Shown in pieces: positions 1 to 8,603 of a stretch of DNA of 56,927 nt. Location: NCBI RefSeq assembly GCF_003989735.1, contig NZ_RZGQ01000003.1, positions 1 through 56,927 of the forward strand. Direction: 5' to 3'. The DNA is from Legionella sp. km772 (GTDB lineage: Bacteria > Pseudomonadota > Gammaproteobacteria > Legionellales > Legionellaceae). The position numbers and the translations under genes are program-made. The notes below the pieces were generated by a model. That model saw only the letters and a program-made list of their open reading frames with translations, made no database searches and was not told the origin of the DNA. How positions within the stretch are numbered: the first letter of the stretch is position 1; each line of letters starts with the position of its first letter.

Positions 1-46
1 TTTTTGATTTTTTTGATGCAGTGTAATAATTTCGCTTTTTGGTCAT
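1..46 (-). CDS. Partial CDS, 5' end only (unknown protein)
   Basis: An ATG at 46 reading leftward opens a frame that stays open to the window edge (15 codons, beginning MTKKRNYYTASKKSK, lysine-rich). A strong ribosome binding site, GAGGGG in the reading direction (about 53-58), lies six bases upstream. That spacing is the main reason for calling a gene. It would follow the neighbouring minus-strand gene by about 70 bases and could be co-transcribed with it. Too little is visible to name a function. Confidence 0.45.
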   Translation of the reverse strand, partial: MTKKRNYYTASKKSK

Positions 47-118
47 TCTATTCCCCTCTTATATTAGAAGAATAGCTCTTAAAAATACCTTTTTTTCGTC
101 TAAAAATCCGCGCCTATA

Positions 119-691
119 TCATATATCTTCTCCATAATAAGGTGGTATACCTATCCAATGAAGTTTATTTTGCTTTGGCTCATCATAAGAATGGGTCTGA
201 TTTTTATCTTGTTGGATTCTCCTAGTGATTTTTTGCATGACTATTTTTGTTAAGCTCTTAGAAAAGTTATCGTCCTTAATAGAGCTTATTTGTTCTTTTA
301 TGCTAGAACAGGAATCGGTAAAAAAAAGACATAAAACCGCAGCCGATAAGGGTTCAATGCTGCCCATAAAGCGATGCTTGAGATTATGTGAAAGAAATGC
401 GGCATCCCTTTGCGCAGTATAAACATAAGCATAGACACGGGAAGCATAAGCATCACCTAATTTATTTTCTTTAACCAGATCAAACATTATCTGATCCCAC
501 TTCATTAGGCTTTTTTGCGTAATTTCATGGGATGAATTCAAGGTGTTTAATAATTGAGTATCCTGGTTGGAATAACTGAAATAAGTAGGCAGCGTTTCAT
601 GGGTGGGATGGTATAAATAAAAAGCAAGAATACAGCTCAGTGATACAATCGAGATACTTATTAAAAGAGAAATCTTTGTCACTTTTGTCAT
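119..691 (-). CDS. Hypothetical membrane-anchored protein, 190 aa; possible N-terminal fragment of a PAP2/haloperoxidase-like protein
   Basis: I do not recognise this gene with confidence. From the ATG at 691 the protein starts with two lysines and a hydrophobic stretch (residues 8-27) that looks like an uncleaved signal anchor; an ATG at 751 would add 20 residues that spoil this signal, so 691 is preferred. Residues 65-125 hold a Trp, then ASRVYAYVYTAQRDAAF (83-99), then a Gly-x-x-x-Pro-Leu-Ser stretch. This resembles, from memory, the N-terminal helical part of vanadium-haloperoxidase/PAP2-type proteins. The catalytic Arg-Pro and Ser-Gly-His motifs of that family are absent, and the protein stops after HWIGIPPYYGEDI. 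It may be a truncated relative or an unrelated helical periplasmic protein. Confidence 0.6.
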   Translation of the reverse strand: MTKVTKISLLISISIVSLSCILAFYLYHPTHETLPTYFSYSNQDTQLLNTLNSSHEITQKSLMKWDQIMFDLVKENKLGDAYASRVYAYVYTAQRDAAFLSHNLKHRFMGSIEPLSAAVLCLFFTDSCSSIKEQISSIKDDNFSKSLTKIVMQKITRRIQQDKNQTHSYDEPKQNKLHWIGIPPYYGEDI

Positions 692-843
692 ACTATCCCT
701 TATGACAGATCTTGAACAGCCATCATAGCATAGTAAACGATCACTAAACAAATCGCTCCTGTAGTGGTGAATAGTGAATGCCTTAGCGCTTTTCAGTTAA
801 GCTTAGGATCAACATAATAAGCAATTATAGTCTAAGCTTTGCT

Positions 844-885
844 TGGTGTTCATCTCATTCCAGCTAAGCGGGAGGGTGAACACCA
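844..885. terminator. Inverted repeat in the 5' intergenic region, possible terminator
   Basis: TGGTGTTCA (844-852) and TGAACACCA (877-885) are a perfect 9-bp inverted repeat with a 24-base loop, just downstream of the spoVR-like gene stop (925, minus strand). A smaller hairpin, AGTAC/GTACT, follows at about 885-901. There is no clear run of T on either strand, so a factor-independent terminator is only one reading. The rest of 692-924 holds no gene that I can see. Confidence 0.3.
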
Positions 886-924
886 GTACTTTCTTTGTAC
901 TTGGACTGCAGTAGCCCAAACTCA

Positions 925-2448
925 TCATTTATTCTCTTTAGGGGAATTTTTCAAATGAGGTGGACAAGTATATTCGGCAATCACATTACTGTGATCATCA
1001 ATGGTTTGTAAAATAATAGGGAATTGCCATAGGGTGTGCAGGTGTTTTAAGACAGCCTCGGTTGTTTCCCCTAATGGGACTCTATTTTGCTGTGTATGGC
1101 GTAAGGTAAGCGAGCGATCACCTTGTAAGTCTACTGAGTAAACTTGGATATCTGGTTCAAGATAGCCTAGATTATACTGCTTTGATAAGGCCTCACGGAT
1201 CTTTTGATATCCAGGATCATCATGAATGGCATTGACAAAAATTTCAGCGCTTTGATCATCATCCACGATATGGAATAGCTTTAAATCCCGAATGAGCTTC
1301 GGTGACAAATACTGGGCGATAAAACTTTCATCCTTATAATTACGCATGGCGGTATCTAAGCTGGTTAACCAATCCGTATTCGCTAAATAAGGAAACCACT
1401 GCTTGTCTTCATCCGTTGGATTTTCGCAAATACGTTTGATGTCTTGCATCATATGATAGCCCAAAGTATAGGGGTTAATCCCATTATAGTAGGGGCTATT
1501 ATAGGGAACTTGCATAATAACATTGGTATGGCTTTGTAAAATTTCGAGCATGAATTCATCAGTTACTAAACCCTCATCATACAAGGCATGTAAAATGGTG
1601 TAATGCCAGAAACAAGCCCAACCCTCATTCATTACTTTGGTTTGCCCTTGCGGGTAAAAATATTGCGCCAGTTTCCTTACTATACGCACAATTTCCCGTT
1701 GCCAAGGTTCTAGTAAAGGGGCATTTTTTTCAATGAAATATAAAATATTTTCTTGGGGATCTTCAGGAAAATGCTTTTTCCGTCCCTGCTCGTCTTGTTG
1801 TTTACTTTGGGGGATCGTGCGCCATAATTCATTCACTTGTGATTGCATATAGATTTCACGATTCTGCTGGCGAATTTTTTCTTCTTGGATGGATAAGGCG
1901 GTAGGGTGCTTATAGCGATCAACGCCATAATTCATCAAAGCGTGGCAAGCATCTAAAATACTTTCCACCTCATCGATACCGTAACGCTCTTCACAGTCAC
2001 TAATATATTTTTTAGCAAAAACTAAATAATCAATAATCGCATCCGCTGAGGTCCACATCTTAAAGAGATAGTTATTTTTAAAAAAAGAATTATGGCCGTA
2101 GCAGGCATGGGCGATCACTAAAGCTTGCATGGCAATGGTGTTTTCTTCCATTAAATAAGAAATACAGGGGTTAGAATTAATGACCATTTCATAGGCTAAA
2201 CCCATTTGCCCCCGTTTATAACTTTTCTCCACGCCGACAAAATGTTTGCCAAAAGACCAATGATAATAACCTATAGGCATTCCAACAGCAGCATAGGCAT
2301 CCATCATTTGCTCTGCGGTAATAATTTCAATTTGGTTCGGATAGGTATCTAGCCTAAAATTTTTTGCAATACGGGCAATTTCGCGATCATAGTTTTGAAT
2401 TAATTCAAAGGTCCATTCGGCCCCAGTAGATAAAGGCTTCTTTTTCAT
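925..2448 (-). CDS. SpoVR family protein (YcgB-like)
   Basis: The 507-residue protein belongs to the SpoVR/YcgB family: it starts with the GAEWTFELI...REIARIAKNFRLDTYPNQIEIITAEQM pattern and contains the family's MPIGYYHWSFGKHF segment (about 57-70), a NEGWACFWHY segment (about 275-284) and NPYTLGYHMMQDI (about 325-337). Family length is about 500 residues, so it is complete. Its molecular activity is not known; the Bacillus member is named for a spore-cortex phenotype, while enterobacterial ycgB is a stationary-phase gene. Its start overlaps the stop of the YeaH-like gene by four bases (ATGA type), so the two are translationally coupled. With prkA upstream this makes a three-gene stress unit. 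Confidence 0.93.
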   Translation of the reverse strand: MKKKPLSTGAEWTFELIQNYDREIARIAKNFRLDTYPNQIEIITAEQMMDAYAAVGMPIGYYHWSFGKHFVGVEKSYKRGQMGLAYEMVINSNPCISYLMEENTIAMQALVIAHACYGHNSFFKNNYLFKMWTSADAIIDYLVFAKKYISDCEERYGIDEVESILDACHALMNYGVDRYKHPTALSIQEEKIRQQNREIYMQSQVNELWRTIPQSKQQDEQGRKKHFPEDPQENILYFIEKNAPLLEPWQREIVRIVRKLAQYFYPQGQTKVMNEGWACFWHYTILHALYDEGLVTDEFMLEILQSHTNVIMQVPYNSPYYNGINPYTLGYHMMQDIKRICENPTDEDKQWFPYLANTDWLTSLDTAMRNYKDESFIAQYLSPKLIRDLKLFHIVDDDQSAEIFVNAIHDDPGYQKIREALSKQYNLGYLEPDIQVYSVDLQGDRSLTLRHTQQNRVPLGETTEAVLKHLHTLWQFPIILQTIDDHSNVIAEYTCPPHLKNSPKENK

Positions 2449-3710
2449 GTAGTTTTCCTTTTAAACAATTCGCGAAAAACAGGATAAATATCAGCAACCG
2501 TATCGATATTTTCCATGGCAAAATTAGCATAATTCTCTTTTACTTGTTGGTATACTTCCCATAAACTTTGATGATGACGAGGCATAATTTCTATATAGGC
2601 AAAATATTGCAGTAAGGGCATAATTTTTTCTTGCAGTAACTCTTGGCAATAAGGGGAATCAGCATTCCAGTTATCGCCATCAGACGCCTGAGCTACGTAA
2701 ATATTCCAGGCTTGCGGCGGATAGCGCGCCTCGATAATGGTGTGGAGTAATTCCAATGCACTCGATACCACGGTCCCCCCCGTTTCCCGAGAATAGAAGA
2801 ATTCCTCTTCATTGACTTCTTTGGCCGAGGTATGGTGACGAACAAAAACTAATTCAATTTTTTCATAATTTTTGGTTAAAAACATATAGAGCAAAATAAA
2901 GAAGCGTTTGGCAATATCTTTTTTAGCCTCATCCATTGAGCCCGAGACATCCATAACACAAAACATAACCGCTTGTGTGGACGGGGCGGGGATACGGACC
3001 CGATAATTATAGCGAAGATCAATCGTATCTATAAAAGGAACGCATTGGATTTTTTTTCTAAGCACTTCACAGTCATGTTGTAATTTGGCAATTAAGGATT
3101 TATCAGGATCAGACTCCCCTAAAAGGCGGATTAATTCTGCTTCAATTTCTTTTAATTGGCGTTTATACGGAGAGGCTAAGGCGACTCGCCGACCAGTGGC
3201 TTGTCGCATGGAACGTAATACATTGATATTATTTGGAATACCGCTGGTCGACACGCCAGCCCGCACCGTTTTAAAAGCATTGATTTTAGAGAGTTCCTTT
3301 TTTACTAAATCCGGAAGCTCCAAATCTTCAAAGTAAATTTCTAAAAATTCTTCGCGAGTTAGCTCGAAAATAAAATTATCTTCACCTTCGCCATCATTAC
3401 TTGCATTACTACCACTTCCCCCCGATTCACCGCCTTCTGGTCTTTTTATTCGATCGCCGGTAATAAAGTTATCATTACCCGGCAAAACGCGTTCAACATG
3501 TCCGCCTTTGCCTCGATGAAACATCGGTTCAGAAATGTCTTTCGAGGGAATAATGACCTGTTCCGCTTTATCAATTTCAGTAATACTACGCTTTCCCACT
3601 GCATCCGAAACAGCGCGCTTGATCTGATTTTTATAGCGACGAATGAAGCGCTGGCGATTAACCGTACTTTTTTTACCTGTATTTTGTCGTCGATCAATTA
3701 ATTGCGACAT
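2445..3710 (-). CDS. YeaH/YhbH family protein (DUF444) with a von Willebrand A-like domain
   Basis: The 421-residue cytosolic protein is of the YeaH/YhbH (DUF444) family. The N-terminus is highly basic (IDRRQNTGKKSTVNRQRF), residues 90-112 are a Gly/Ser/Asp-rich linker, and the C-terminal half carries a vWA-like fold with an intact metal-ion-dependent adhesion motif, D254-V-S-G-S258, in a hydrophobic strand. Family members sit beside prkA in many bacteria and are thought to work with that kinase; the role itself is poorly defined. Here prkA is immediately upstream across an 89-base gap that contains a 14-bp hairpin, and the SpoVR-like gene follows with a four-base overlap. Confidence 0.93.
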   Translation of the reverse strand: MSQLIDRRQNTGKKSTVNRQRFIRRYKNQIKRAVSDAVGKRSITEIDKAEQVIIPSKDISEPMFHRGKGGHVERVLPGNDNFITGDRIKRPEGGESGGSGSNASNDGEGEDNFIFELTREEFLEIYFEDLELPDLVKKELSKINAFKTVRAGVSTSGIPNNINVLRSMRQATGRRVALASPYKRQLKEIEAELIRLLGESDPDKSLIAKLQHDCEVLRKKIQCVPFIDTIDLRYNYRVRIPAPSTQAVMFCVMDVSGSMDEAKKDIAKRFFILLYMFLTKNYEKIELVFVRHHTSAKEVNEEEFFYSRETGGTVVSSALELLHTIIEARYPPQAWNIYVAQASDGDNWNADSPYCQELLQEKIMPLLQYFAYIEIMPRHHQSLWEVYQQVKENYANFAMENIDTVADIYPVFRELFKRKTT

Positions 3711-3744
3711 AATTGCAGCTCCAAATCTTCCCTAAGGTCTTAGG

Positions 3745-3780
3745 AAAAACCTTTATCATTAATTAGTGATAAAGGTTTTT
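3745..3780. terminator. Perfect 14-bp hairpin between prkA and the yeaH-like gene
   Basis: AAAAACCTTTATCA (3745-3758) pairs perfectly with TGATAAAGGTTTTT (3767-3780) around an 8-base loop. It lies 20 bases beyond the prkA stop in the direction of transcription. The arm ends in five T, so it could act as a weak terminator or attenuator that lowers expression of the two downstream genes, or as a 3'-end stabiliser of prkA mRNA. The stem is AT-rich and the T run lies inside the stem, which argues against efficient termination. Confidence 0.5.
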
Positions 3781-3799
3781 CATAGCGTAGATATCCTAA

Positions 3800-5731
3800 T
3801 TATTGTGATTTACGTACTCGTAAATACCATTCGCAAAGCAAGCGGACTTGTTTGCGCGTATATCCTTTATCGACCATGCGTGAGATAAATTCTTCGTGTT
3901 TCTTTTTGTCATCCTCAGATGCTTTGGCATTAAATGAGATAACAGGTAAGAGATCTTCCGTATTAGTGAACATTTTTTTCTCAATTACCGTTTTTAGTTT
4001 TTCATAACTATTCCATACTGGGTTTTTACCACGGTTATTGGCGCGAGCGCGTAAAACAAAATTCACTACTTCGTTACGAAAATCTTTTGGATTTGAGATT
4101 CCTGCTGGCTTTTCAATTTTTTCGAGTTCTTGATTTAAGAGGGCGCGATCAAAGATTTCTCCGGTATCTGGGTCGCGATAGTCTTGATCCTGAATCCAAA
4201 AATCAGCATAAGTAATATAACGGTCAAAAATATTCTGGCCGTATTCCGAATAAGATTCTAAATAAGCCGTCTGAATTTCTTTGCCAATAAACTCTACATA
4301 CTTCGCTGCTAAATATTCTTTAATAAAGCCTAAGTATCTTTCTTGCACTTCTTGTGGAAATTGTTCTTGCTCGATTTGTCGTTCGAGGACATACATTAAG
4401 TGCACTGGATTTGCTGCGATTTCTGTATGATCAAAGTTAAAAACTTTAGATAAAATTTTAAAGGAGAAACGAGTTGAAATACCGCTCATTCCTTCATCAA
4501 CACCAGCAAAGTCTTTGTATTCCTGATACGATTTAGCCTTAGGATCGGTATCTTTAAGGCTCTCGCCGTTATAGACCCGCATCTTAGAGTAAATACTAGA
4601 ATTTTGCGGCTCTTTTAAACGAGTTAGCACTGAGAATTGGGCGAGCATATCTAAGGTCCCTGGGGCGCAGTGAGCTAAAGATAAGGAGCTGTTGCTAATA
4701 AGCTTTTGATAGATTTTTAATTCCTCGGAAACTCTTAAGCAATAAGGTACTTTGACTATATTAATACGGTCAATAAAAGCCTCATTATTCTTATTGTTTC
4801 TAAAAGTTTGCCACTCAGCCTCGTTTGAATGGGCAAGGATTATTCCTTCAAAGGGGATAGAGGATAGACCTTCCGTAGCATTATAGTTCCCTTCCTGGGT
4901 GGCGGTGAGCAAGGGATGTAATACTTTAATCGGCGCTTTAAACATTTCTACGAATTCTAAAAGACCGCGGTTAGCCCGACAAAGGCCGCCAGAGTAACTA
5001 TAAGCATCGGGATCATCTTGGGAGAATTCTTCAAGCTTACGAATATCGACCTTACCTACTAAAGATGAAATGTCCTGGTTGTTTTCATCGCCTGGCTCAG
5101 TTTTAGCTACGGCAATTTGTTTTAAACGCGAGGGTTTAACTTTAACCACTCTGAATTTACTGATATCGCCATTAAATTCTTGTAAACGCTTCACTGCCCA
5201 AGGTGACATTAAATAACGTAAATGGCGGGTCGGAATATTGAAGCGCTCTTTAAGGAGCTCACCATCTTCCTCGGGGTTAAATAAGGCTAAAGGGGATTCA
5301 AAAACAGGCGAACCTTTAATCGCGTAGAAGGGCGTTTTTTCCATCAAATCTTTCAGCTTTTCAGCAATAGAAGATTTACCGCCGCCCACAGGGCCTAAAA
5401 GATAAAGCACTTGTTTCGTTTCCTCCAAGCCTTGTGCTGCATGCTTTAAGAAGCCAACAATCTGCTCGATGGGCTCTTCCATGCCGTAGAACTCTTTAAA
5501 CACACTGTAGCGATGAATGACTTTATTGGAAAAAATGCGTGAGAGCACGGGGTCATGTCGGGTATCAATGAGTTCTGGTTCGCCAATAGCTAGAAGCAAA
5601 CGTTCTGCAGGATTGGCATAAGCAGAGGGATCTGTTTTACATAATTCAAGATATTCATCCAAACTCATTTCTTCTTCTTTGTTATCCACAAAGCGCTTGG
5701 TGTAACCTGCTAAAAAATCCTGTGTGTTCAT
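3800..5731 (-). CDS. prkA: PrkA/YeaG family serine protein kinase
   Basis: The 643-residue protein matches the PrkA family from end to end. The N-terminal AAA-type domain has a Walker A motif, G113-P-V-G-G-G-K-S120, after the LYLLGP strand; the C-terminal PrkA domain follows with the conserved GGLCRANRGLLEFVEMFKAP segment (about 247-266), the PFEGIILAHSNEAEW segment and a NEVVNFVLRARANN segment. PrkA proteins are reported as serine kinases of stress and stationary-phase physiology; more recent work on some members assigns ATP-dependent protease activity, so the label is a family name. A GGGGAT ribosome binding site lies five bases before the ATG. It is the first gene of the prkA-yeaH-spoVR unit and diverges from pepN. 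Confidence 0.95.
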   Translation of the reverse strand: MNTQDFLAGYTKRFVDNKEEEMSLDEYLELCKTDPSAYANPAERLLLAIGEPELIDTRHDPVLSRIFSNKVIHRYSVFKEFYGMEEPIEQIVGFLKHAAQGLEETKQVLYLLGPVGGGKSSIAEKLKDLMEKTPFYAIKGSPVFESPLALFNPEEDGELLKERFNIPTRHLRYLMSPWAVKRLQEFNGDISKFRVVKVKPSRLKQIAVAKTEPGDENNQDISSLVGKVDIRKLEEFSQDDPDAYSYSGGLCRANRGLLEFVEMFKAPIKVLHPLLTATQEGNYNATEGLSSIPFEGIILAHSNEAEWQTFRNNKNNEAFIDRINIVKVPYCLRVSEELKIYQKLISNSSLSLAHCAPGTLDMLAQFSVLTRLKEPQNSSIYSKMRVYNGESLKDTDPKAKSYQEYKDFAGVDEGMSGISTRFSFKILSKVFNFDHTEIAANPVHLMYVLERQIEQEQFPQEVQERYLGFIKEYLAAKYVEFIGKEIQTAYLESYSEYGQNIFDRYITYADFWIQDQDYRDPDTGEIFDRALLNQELEKIEKPAGISNPKDFRNEVVNFVLRARANNRGKNPVWNSYEKLKTVIEKKMFTNTEDLLPVISFNAKASEDDKKKHEEFISRMVDKGYTRKQVRLLCEWYLRVRKSQ

Positions 5732-5781
5732 CTCGCATCCCCTATCTCGTAAACCCAGCTTTAGATATAAACTTATTCTTG

Positions 5782-5808
5782 TTATTTCTTAGTGTTTTAT
5801 TTCTTAGT
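5782..5808. repeat. 12-base tandem direct repeat in the prkA/pepN divergent promoter region
   Basis: TTATTTCTTAGT occurs at 5782-5793 and again at 5797-5808, a period of 15 bases, in the 166-base gap between the divergent prkA and pepN starts. Two copies of a 12-mer this close suggest a binding site for a regulator that recognises direct repeats. No known consensus was matched. Confidence 0.5.
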
Positions 5809-5897
5809 ATAGTAGGTAACTGCTTTAATTTACTATCTCCAAAATTAATTTTATTAAATAAATCACTAAACTTAATCGCTTTTTTTTAAGGAATGCA

Positions 5898-8495
5898 ATG
5901 ACTATGCCAGACACCACTGTATATTTGAAAGATTATAAACCAACCTCATTTCGGGTCGAAACGGTCGATTTAAGTTTTGATTTATATGATGATCATGCTC
6001 TTGTAACCAGCCGCCTAGTCTTGCATCGTCAGCATGAAGGCAAATTGCATCTTTATGGAGACGAATTAGAGCTTCTTAGTATTGCAATGAATGGTCAGGT
6101 TTTAGAGCCCTCGGCCTTTCAATTGCAAGAGAGTGATTTAATTATCGATAATTGCCCTGATCAACTGACCCTTGAGATCCTTACTCGTATTAAACCACAA
6201 GACAATACGCAATTATCGGGTTTATATCGTTCTAATCATTTATTTTGTACTCAATGCGAGGCGGAAGGATTTCGGCGGATCACCTATTTCCTAGATCGGC
6301 CTGATGTGTTAGCGAAATACACAACCCGAATTTCTGCAGATAAAAAACAATACCCTATTTTGTTATCCAATGGGAATTTAATGGAACAGGGCGAGGCAGA
6401 AAATGGCCGTCACTGGGTTGTATGGCAGGATCCTTTTAAAAAACCCTCTTATTTATTCGCGCTGGTTGCGGGTGATTTGGCCTGTGTTAAAGACAGCTTT
6501 GTTACTGCCTCTGGACGGGTTGTTGATTTGCGGATTTATGTAGAGCCTGGCAATGAAGATAAATGTGACCATGCCATGATTTCCTTAAAAAATTCCATGC
6601 GCTGGGATGAGGAAGTATATGGTCGAGAGTATGACTTAGACATTTTTATGATTGTTGCTGTTAGTGATTTTAATATGGGGGCGATGGAAAATAAGGGTTT
6701 AAATATCTTTAATTCTAAATATATTTTAGCCCGCCCTGACACGGCAACTGACCAAGATTTTGCTGATGTTGAGGGAGTAGTCGCGCATGAGTATTTCCAT
6801 AATTGGACCGGTAATAGAGTAACCTGCCGTGATTGGTTTCAACTAAGTTTAAAAGAAGGCTTGACAGTATTCCGCGATCAAGAGTTTTCTCGTGATATGA
6901 ATTCTCGTCATGTGAATCGAATTATGGACGTAAAAGCGCTCCGTAGTACCCAATTTCCTGAAGATGCCGGAAGCATGGCTCATCCAGTAAGGCCTGAATC
7001 CTACCAAGAAATTAATAACTTCTATACAGCGACTATTTACAATAAAGGGGCAGAAGTTATTAGGATGCAACATACTTTATTAGGTAAAGAGGGTTACCGT
7101 AAAGGAATGGATTTATACTTTCAACGCCATGATGGGCAGGCAGTGACCATCGATGATTTCGTTGCTGCAATGGAAGATGCCAATGGTGTAGAATTAAGCC
7201 AATTTAAACGTTGGTATAGTCAGGCTGGAACACCGGAAATTAAAGTTCAAAGTAGTTATGCAAATGGTTGTTTGACCTTACACATGCACCAATATTGTCC
7301 TGCAACTCCAGAATGCCACGATAAAAAGCCCTTTCATATTCCTATTAAAATAGCTTTATTCGACTCTAATGGGCAAACAATTCCTTTGGCCTCCGAGGTC
7401 ATTGAATTAAAAGAAGAAGAACAAAGTTTCTCTTTTGCCGGCTTAACAGAAAAACCAGTTGTTTCTTTGTTAAGGGAGTTTTCCGCACCTATAGTCTTAG
7501 AAGATGGTTTAAGCGAAGCAGAGCTGATGTTTCTCCTTCGTCATGAAACCGACGGCTATGCAAAATGGAACGCGTCGCAACGGCTGGTATTAAATTGTTT
7601 GCATGAGTGCTTAAAAAAACCACTAAGTGCTGAGTGTATCGATGAAACGCTTATTGCTGCGTTTCAGCATGTATTGCTTGATAATGCGATGGATATGGAT
7701 CTTCGTGCTGAATTACTTATGCCCCCGGGTTTTGAGGAGGTTGTAGCCTCCTTAACCGAGGTGGACGTGACTGCGATTGAATTTGCCCGCGATAAATTCC
7801 GCCAGCAATTGGGTTTAAGTTTGTATGACTATTGTCGGACCACTTATGATCAACTGTGGCAAATGGAAGATCACCACATGAATGGGCAGGCTTATGGACG
7901 CAGGAAACTACGAAATCTTTGTTTGTGGTTAATGATGAAGGCGAATGAACAGGCGACTCTAGAGTTATGTAAAAAGCAATTTGCTGCTGCAAAAACCATG
8001 ACTGATCAAATTGCCGCTTTTTCTTTATTGGTCAACTGCGCAGATAACACCAGCCGTACGCAAGCCATTGAGCGCTTTTATCAACAATGGTCTCATGATG
8101 AGCTTGTTTTAGATAAATGGTTTATTATTCAAGCCACCAGGGAACATCAGGATACCTTAATCCATGTAGAGCAATTATTAAAACATCCTGCCTTTAGTAT
8201 GAAAAACCCTAATAAAGTGCGCTCTTTAATTGGCGCGTTTTGTCAGGGAAATCCCCGAAATTTTCATCATATAGATGGAAGCGGCTACCGATTTTTAAAA
8301 AGCATGTTAATTACTTTAGATCAAATAAATCCTCAAATTGCTGCCCGTTTAGCAACGCCATTTACCCGCTGGCAGCGTTATGATAAAACAAGGCGGCAAT
8401 TTATGACTGCGCACTTAGAGGAGTTAAATAATTTAAAGTTATCCCGTGATTTACAAGAAGTTGTTAGTAAAAGCTTGATTCTTACTTCGGCTTAA
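5898..8495 (+). CDS. pepN: Aminopeptidase N (M1 family)
   Basis: The enzyme removes N-terminal amino acids from peptides and is a major cytosolic peptide-recycling activity. The 865-residue protein has the exopeptidase motif GAMEN at 261-265, the zinc motif HEYFH at 297-301 and the third zinc ligand Glu320, the same residue numbers as I recall for E. coli PepN. Length and the long C-terminal helical part also match the proteobacterial M1 type. No signal peptide is seen. AAGGA lies five bases before the ATG at 5898; a second ATG at 5904 is possible. It diverges from prkA and is followed by a perfect 12-bp hairpin. Confidence 0.97.
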   Translation: MTMPDTTVYLKDYKPTSFRVETVDLSFDLYDDHALVTSRLVLHRQHEGKLHLYGDELELLSIAMNGQVLEPSAFQLQESDLIIDNCPDQLTLEILTRIKPQDNTQLSGLYRSNHLFCTQCEAEGFRRITYFLDRPDVLAKYTTRISADKKQYPILLSNGNLMEQGEAENGRHWVVWQDPFKKPSYLFALVAGDLACVKDSFVTASGRVVDLRIYVEPGNEDKCDHAMISLKNSMRWDEEVYGREYDLDIFMIVAVSDFNMGAMENKGLNIFNSKYILARPDTATDQDFADVEGVVAHEYFHNWTGNRVTCRDWFQLSLKEGLTVFRDQEFSRDMNSRHVNRIMDVKALRSTQFPEDAGSMAHPVRPESYQEINNFYTATIYNKGAEVIRMQHTLLGKEGYRKGMDLYFQRHDGQAVTIDDFVAAMEDANGVELSQFKRWYSQAGTPEIKVQSSYANGCLTLHMHQYCPATPECHDKKPFHIPIKIALFDSNGQTIPLASEVIELKEEEQSFSFAGLTEKPVVSLLREFSAPIVLEDGLSEAELMFLLRHETDGYAKWNASQRLVLNCLHECLKKPLSAECIDETLIAAFQHVLLDNAMDMDLRAELLMPPGFEEVVASLTEVDVTAIEFARDKFRQQLGLSLYDYCRTTYDQLWQMEDHHMNGQAYGRRKLRNLCLWLMMKANEQATLELCKKQFAAAKTMTDQIAAFSLLVNCADNTSRTQAIERFYQQWSHDELVLDKWFIIQATREHQDTLIHVEQLLKHPAFSMKNPNKVRSLIGAFCQGNPRNFHHIDGSGYRFLKSMLITLDQINPQIAARLATPFTRWQRYDKTRRQFMTAHLEELNNLKLSRDLQEVVSKSLILTSA

Positions 8496-8519
8496 TTTGC
8501 CTCTCTAAGCGTCATTTAA

Positions 8520-8549
8520 TTAAATTGGGTCTTTGTTGACCCAATTTAA
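8520..8549 (+). terminator. Hairpin after pepN (TTGGGTC/GACCCAA core)
   Basis: TTAAATTGGGTC (8520-8531) and GACCCAATTTAA (8538-8549) form a perfect 12-bp stem with a six-base loop, 25 bases after the pepN stop. No T run follows, so termination would be inefficient or Rho-assisted. Its core, TTGGGTC...GACCCAA, recurs in the hairpin after glmM (23924-23946). Confidence 0.5.
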
Positions 8550-8603
8550 AAGAGGGTTTAAAAGCTACTAATTACAGTTAATAACATATAGAGGTAAATT
8601 CAG

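Noticed and set aside
225-422. Plus-strand frame of 65 codons inside the first hypothetical gene
   Set aside because: It lies antisense to a frame with a membrane anchor and better codon pattern; no ribosome binding site.
7717-7992. Minus-strand frame of 91 codons within pepN
   Set aside because: pepN is intact over its full length with all motifs; the antisense frame has odd composition and is a shadow.
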